NCBI GenBank assembly: GCA_045596285.1 | Contig: JAZOCA010000006.1 | Span: 1-23,771, forward strand | Origin: HGM11416 sp045596285 | GTDB taxonomy: Bacteria > Bacillota > Clostridia > Christensenellales > Borkfalkiaceae | Length of the DNA: 23,771 bases | Reading direction: 5' to 3' | In this document: positions 22,124 to 23,771 of the stretch, piece by piece | How the letters are laid out: every line of letters begins with the position of its first letter | How positions within the stretch are numbered: position 1 is the first letter of the stretch | Program-made: the position numbers and the translations under genes | Notes under the pieces: generated by a model | What the model was told of the DNA's origin: nothing | The model's database searches: none | The model's input: the letters and a program-made list of their open reading frames with translations, nothing else

Positions 22124-22402
22124 TTACATGTTGTTAATGTTATATAAGTTTGAGTTAAATCTTACGCAACAGTTGCAGGAAGAATTATAACCGTATCCCC
22201 CTGCTTGCCTTGTTGAATTGTATTGATATACGAAAGGAACGCTAGTTGGCTCGCTTTGATAGTTTATAACGTTTGTACCGTAATCGGTAAAATAATTTTG
22301 TTGGCGTGAACAACATATAGTTTGAATGTTATTTCCCTGTTGGCAGCATCTACTTTGTTGTTGACGGCAAGGGCATAATAAATTGAATAAACAATTACAC
22401 AT
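22124..22402 (-). CDS. Cys-rich small protein of unknown function
   Basis: I do not recognise this 92-residue protein. It has 11 Cys, grouped as CNC (2-4), CPC (10-12), CC (19-20), CC (30-31) and CNCC (76-79), with a Gln/Asn/Tyr-rich, low-complexity middle (about 33-75) containing GGYGYNSS. There is no signal peptide. The ATG has a strong AAAGGAG site seven bases upstream, and a TATAAT lies upstream on the minus strand (22438-22443), which argues for a real gene. The composition recalls spore coat or exosporium structural proteins, or metal-binding/disulfide-crosslinked proteins; a modified-peptide precursor is less likely because no modification enzyme lies nearby. Neighbours are convergent or divergent and give no hint. 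Confidence 0.7.
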   Translation of the reverse strand: MCNCLFNLLCPCRQQQSRCCQQGNNIQTICCSRQQNYFTDYGTNVINYQSEPTSVPFVYQYNSTRQAGGYGYNSSCNCCVRFNSNLYNINNM

Positions 22403-22437
22403 ATTCTTTCTCCTTTATGTACTACCCCTTACACTAT

Positions 22438-22443
22438 ATTATA
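22438..22443 (-). promoter_or_regulatory. Possible -10 box of the Cys-rich gene
   Basis: Minus-strand TATAAT lies 35 bases before the ATG at 22402. No matching TTGACA is found at the proper distance (the hexamer there is GAACAT), so either the promoter is weak or a different sigma factor is used. Confidence 0.35.
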
Positions 22444-22629
22444 CGCATAATAAAAAAAAGATGTTCTAGTTTTATTCATTAATTAAATTGCGATTACTTT
22501 AATTTATAAATTGAATTATTCGTTGATTGAAAATTAAAAAAACAAGATAAATAGGGGACTTTTTATAAATATACAAAAATAATTTATAAACATTCGTAAA
22601 AGGAATAACATCAAATACATATATTTTAA

Positions 22630-22659
22630 TTGACAAAAAATATTCAAATAATGTATAAT
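22630..22659 (+). promoter_or_regulatory. Sigma-A promoter of the EamA transporter
   Basis: TTGACA (22630-22635), an 18-base spacer and TATAAT (22654-22659), both hexamers perfect, lie 39 bases before the ATG at 22699. Confidence 0.8.
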
Positions 22660-22698
22660 TTGATTAAGTGATCGAAATTTATTTAAAGGAGTGATAAT

Positions 22699-23628
22699 AT
22701 GGATAAAACTAAAAGAAATTCTTTATTCGGAATAATTTTATTATTGATCACTTCTATAATATGGGGGCTTGCATTTATAGCACAAAGTGATGCAATGGCG
22801 CATATCGGTCCGCTTACCATGAACGGTTGCCGTACTTTGCTTGGGGCAATTGTGCTTTTGCCCGTTGTGTTTATTTCAGATAAAATAAAAGGAAAAAAAA
22901 TTACTTTACTTGGCACAACTAATAATAACGAAAAAAAACACACTTTAATAGCAGGTCTTCTTTGCGGTATAGCAATTGCTTTGGCTTCAACAATTCAGCA
23001 ATATGGTATAATGTACACCACTATAGGTAAGTCAGGTTTTTTAACTACTTTATATGTAGTATTTGTTCCTTTGCTTGCTTTATTGTTCGGTAAACGTGTT
23101 AATTGGAATGGTTGGGTAGCCGTTGTAATAGCGTTGTTGGGTATGTTCTTAATTTGTATTGAAAAGGGCGAACCCTTAAATGTAGGAGACTTATTGATAA
23201 TTGTTTCAGCTTTTTTCTTTGCCGTTCATATCATAATTGTAGATAAATACGCTTCACGCATAGATGGTATAAGGCTTTCTTTCATGCAGTTTGCAGTATG
23301 TGGGGTTTTAAACACTATTTTTGCACTTATATTTGAAGAAATAGATTTTATTGCTCTTGGCAACGCCGCTATTTCAATTATATATGCGGGTGTTATCTCT
23401 GGTGCGATAGGGTATACTTTGCAGATTGTTGCGCAAAAATGGGTTGCTCCAAATATAGCGCCTTTAATAATGTGTTTAGAATCGGTATTCGCCTTGTTAG
23501 CGGGAGCGATTCTTCGTCATGAAGAAATGATATTTCAAGTATATTTAGGTTGTGCGCTTGTATTTATTGCAATAATACTTGCACAAATAGATTTTTCTTC
23601 ATTAAAAAAGAAAACGAATAACAGTTAA
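22699..23628 (+). CDS. EamA/DMT-family transporter
   Basis: A 309-residue inner-membrane protein of the drug/metabolite transporter superfamily, with about ten transmembrane helices forming two EamA repeats (about 10-155 and 167-305). Each repeat shows the family pattern: SIIWGLAFIAQS near the first helix, and SGAIGYTLQIVAQKWVAPNIAPLI followed by ESVFALLAGAI in the second half. Such proteins export or exchange small metabolites such as amino acids, but the substrate is not predictable. ATG has AAAGGAGTG upstream. It stands alone with its own promoter and terminator. Confidence 0.93.
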   Translation: MDKTKRNSLFGIILLLITSIIWGLAFIAQSDAMAHIGPLTMNGCRTLLGAIVLLPVVFISDKIKGKKITLLGTTNNNEKKHTLIAGLLCGIAIALASTIQQYGIMYTTIGKSGFLTTLYVVFVPLLALLFGKRVNWNGWVAVVIALLGMFLICIEKGEPLNVGDLLIIVSAFFFAVHIIIVDKYASRIDGIRLSFMQFAVCGVLNTIFALIFEEIDFIALGNAAISIIYAGVISGAIGYTLQIVAQKWVAPNIAPLIMCLESVFALLAGAILRHEEMIFQVYLGCALVFIAIILAQIDFSSLKKKTNNS

Positions 23629-23633
23629 GTATT

Positions 23634-23658
23634 AAAGGTAACGATTGTTACCTTTTTT
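23634..23658 (+). terminator. Terminator after the EamA transporter
   Basis: AAAGGTAAC-gatt-GTTACCTTT with a T-run after it (stem 23634-23642 and 23647-23655) lies six bases past the stop. The remaining bases to 23771 are AT-rich and show nothing further. Confidence 0.9.
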
Positions 23659-23771
23659 ATTTTAATAAAAATACGAATAATGATTTCTTAATAATGAATT
23701 CATAATGAATAAGATTTTAAAATATAAAATATAGTTCTAAATATATCTGCTTTATGCATGAAATAAAACGC

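Noticed and set aside
1..23771. A hidden defence system, biosynthetic cluster, prophage or CRISPR array
   Set aside because: All larger frames are accounted for by housekeeping or transporter families; there are no spaced direct repeats, integrases, nucleases of defence type or modification enzymes.

Overview
This window looks like chromosomal housekeeping DNA from a low-GC Gram-positive bacterium, most likely an uncultivated member of the Clostridia (Bacillota). The reasons are AT-rich sequence with strong AGGAGG-type ribosome binding sites, sigma-A promoters of the TTGACA-17-TATAAT kind, tRNA genes that encode their own CCA end, DUF1292 and DUF421/DUF4363 families typical of Clostridia, and the Firmicutes gene order dprA-topA-trmFO-hslV-hslU. 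UGA is used as a stop, so the code is the standard one. The species assignment is inference.

Positions 1-8207 are transcribed leftwards, except for one tRNA. The window opens with a non-coding tract of palindromic repeats and two strong terminators (1-335). Next come a GH13 alpha-glucosidase and a DUF1292 protein in one operon, a rightward tRNA-Leu(UAA) with its own promoter and terminator, a two-gene heterodimeric ABC exporter, about 0.5 kb of non-coding DNA holding two copies of a short dispersed repeat, tRNA-Gly(CCC), and a DUF421-DUF4363 pair joined by a TTGA overlap.

The strand switches in the intergenic region 8208-8453, which carries candidate divergent promoters. From 8454 to 21012 nine or ten genes run rightwards with very short gaps or overlaps and no visible terminator: a GT-C-like membrane protein, comM/yifB, an S51-family peptidase, a divergent dprA, topA, trmFO, hslV, hslU, hisS and a YgjP-like metallopeptidase. 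They join DNA uptake or recombination (ComM, DprA), supercoiling control (TopA), tRNA modification and charging (TrmFO, HisRS) and ATP-dependent proteolysis (HslVU). After a 117-base gap come dtd and a MazG-like pyrophosphohydrolase, ended by a strong terminator.

The right end holds a leftward Cys/Gln/Asn/Tyr-rich small protein of unknown function and a rightward EamA-family transporter with its own promoter and terminator. I see no CRISPR array, prophage, transposase, toxin-antitoxin pair, biosynthetic cluster or obvious defence system. The points most worth a second look are the dispersed CGATTATCG-core repeat, the GT-C-like protein that seems to have lost its catalytic motif, the divergent DprA with an S51 peptidase coupled to it, and the Cys-rich small protein.
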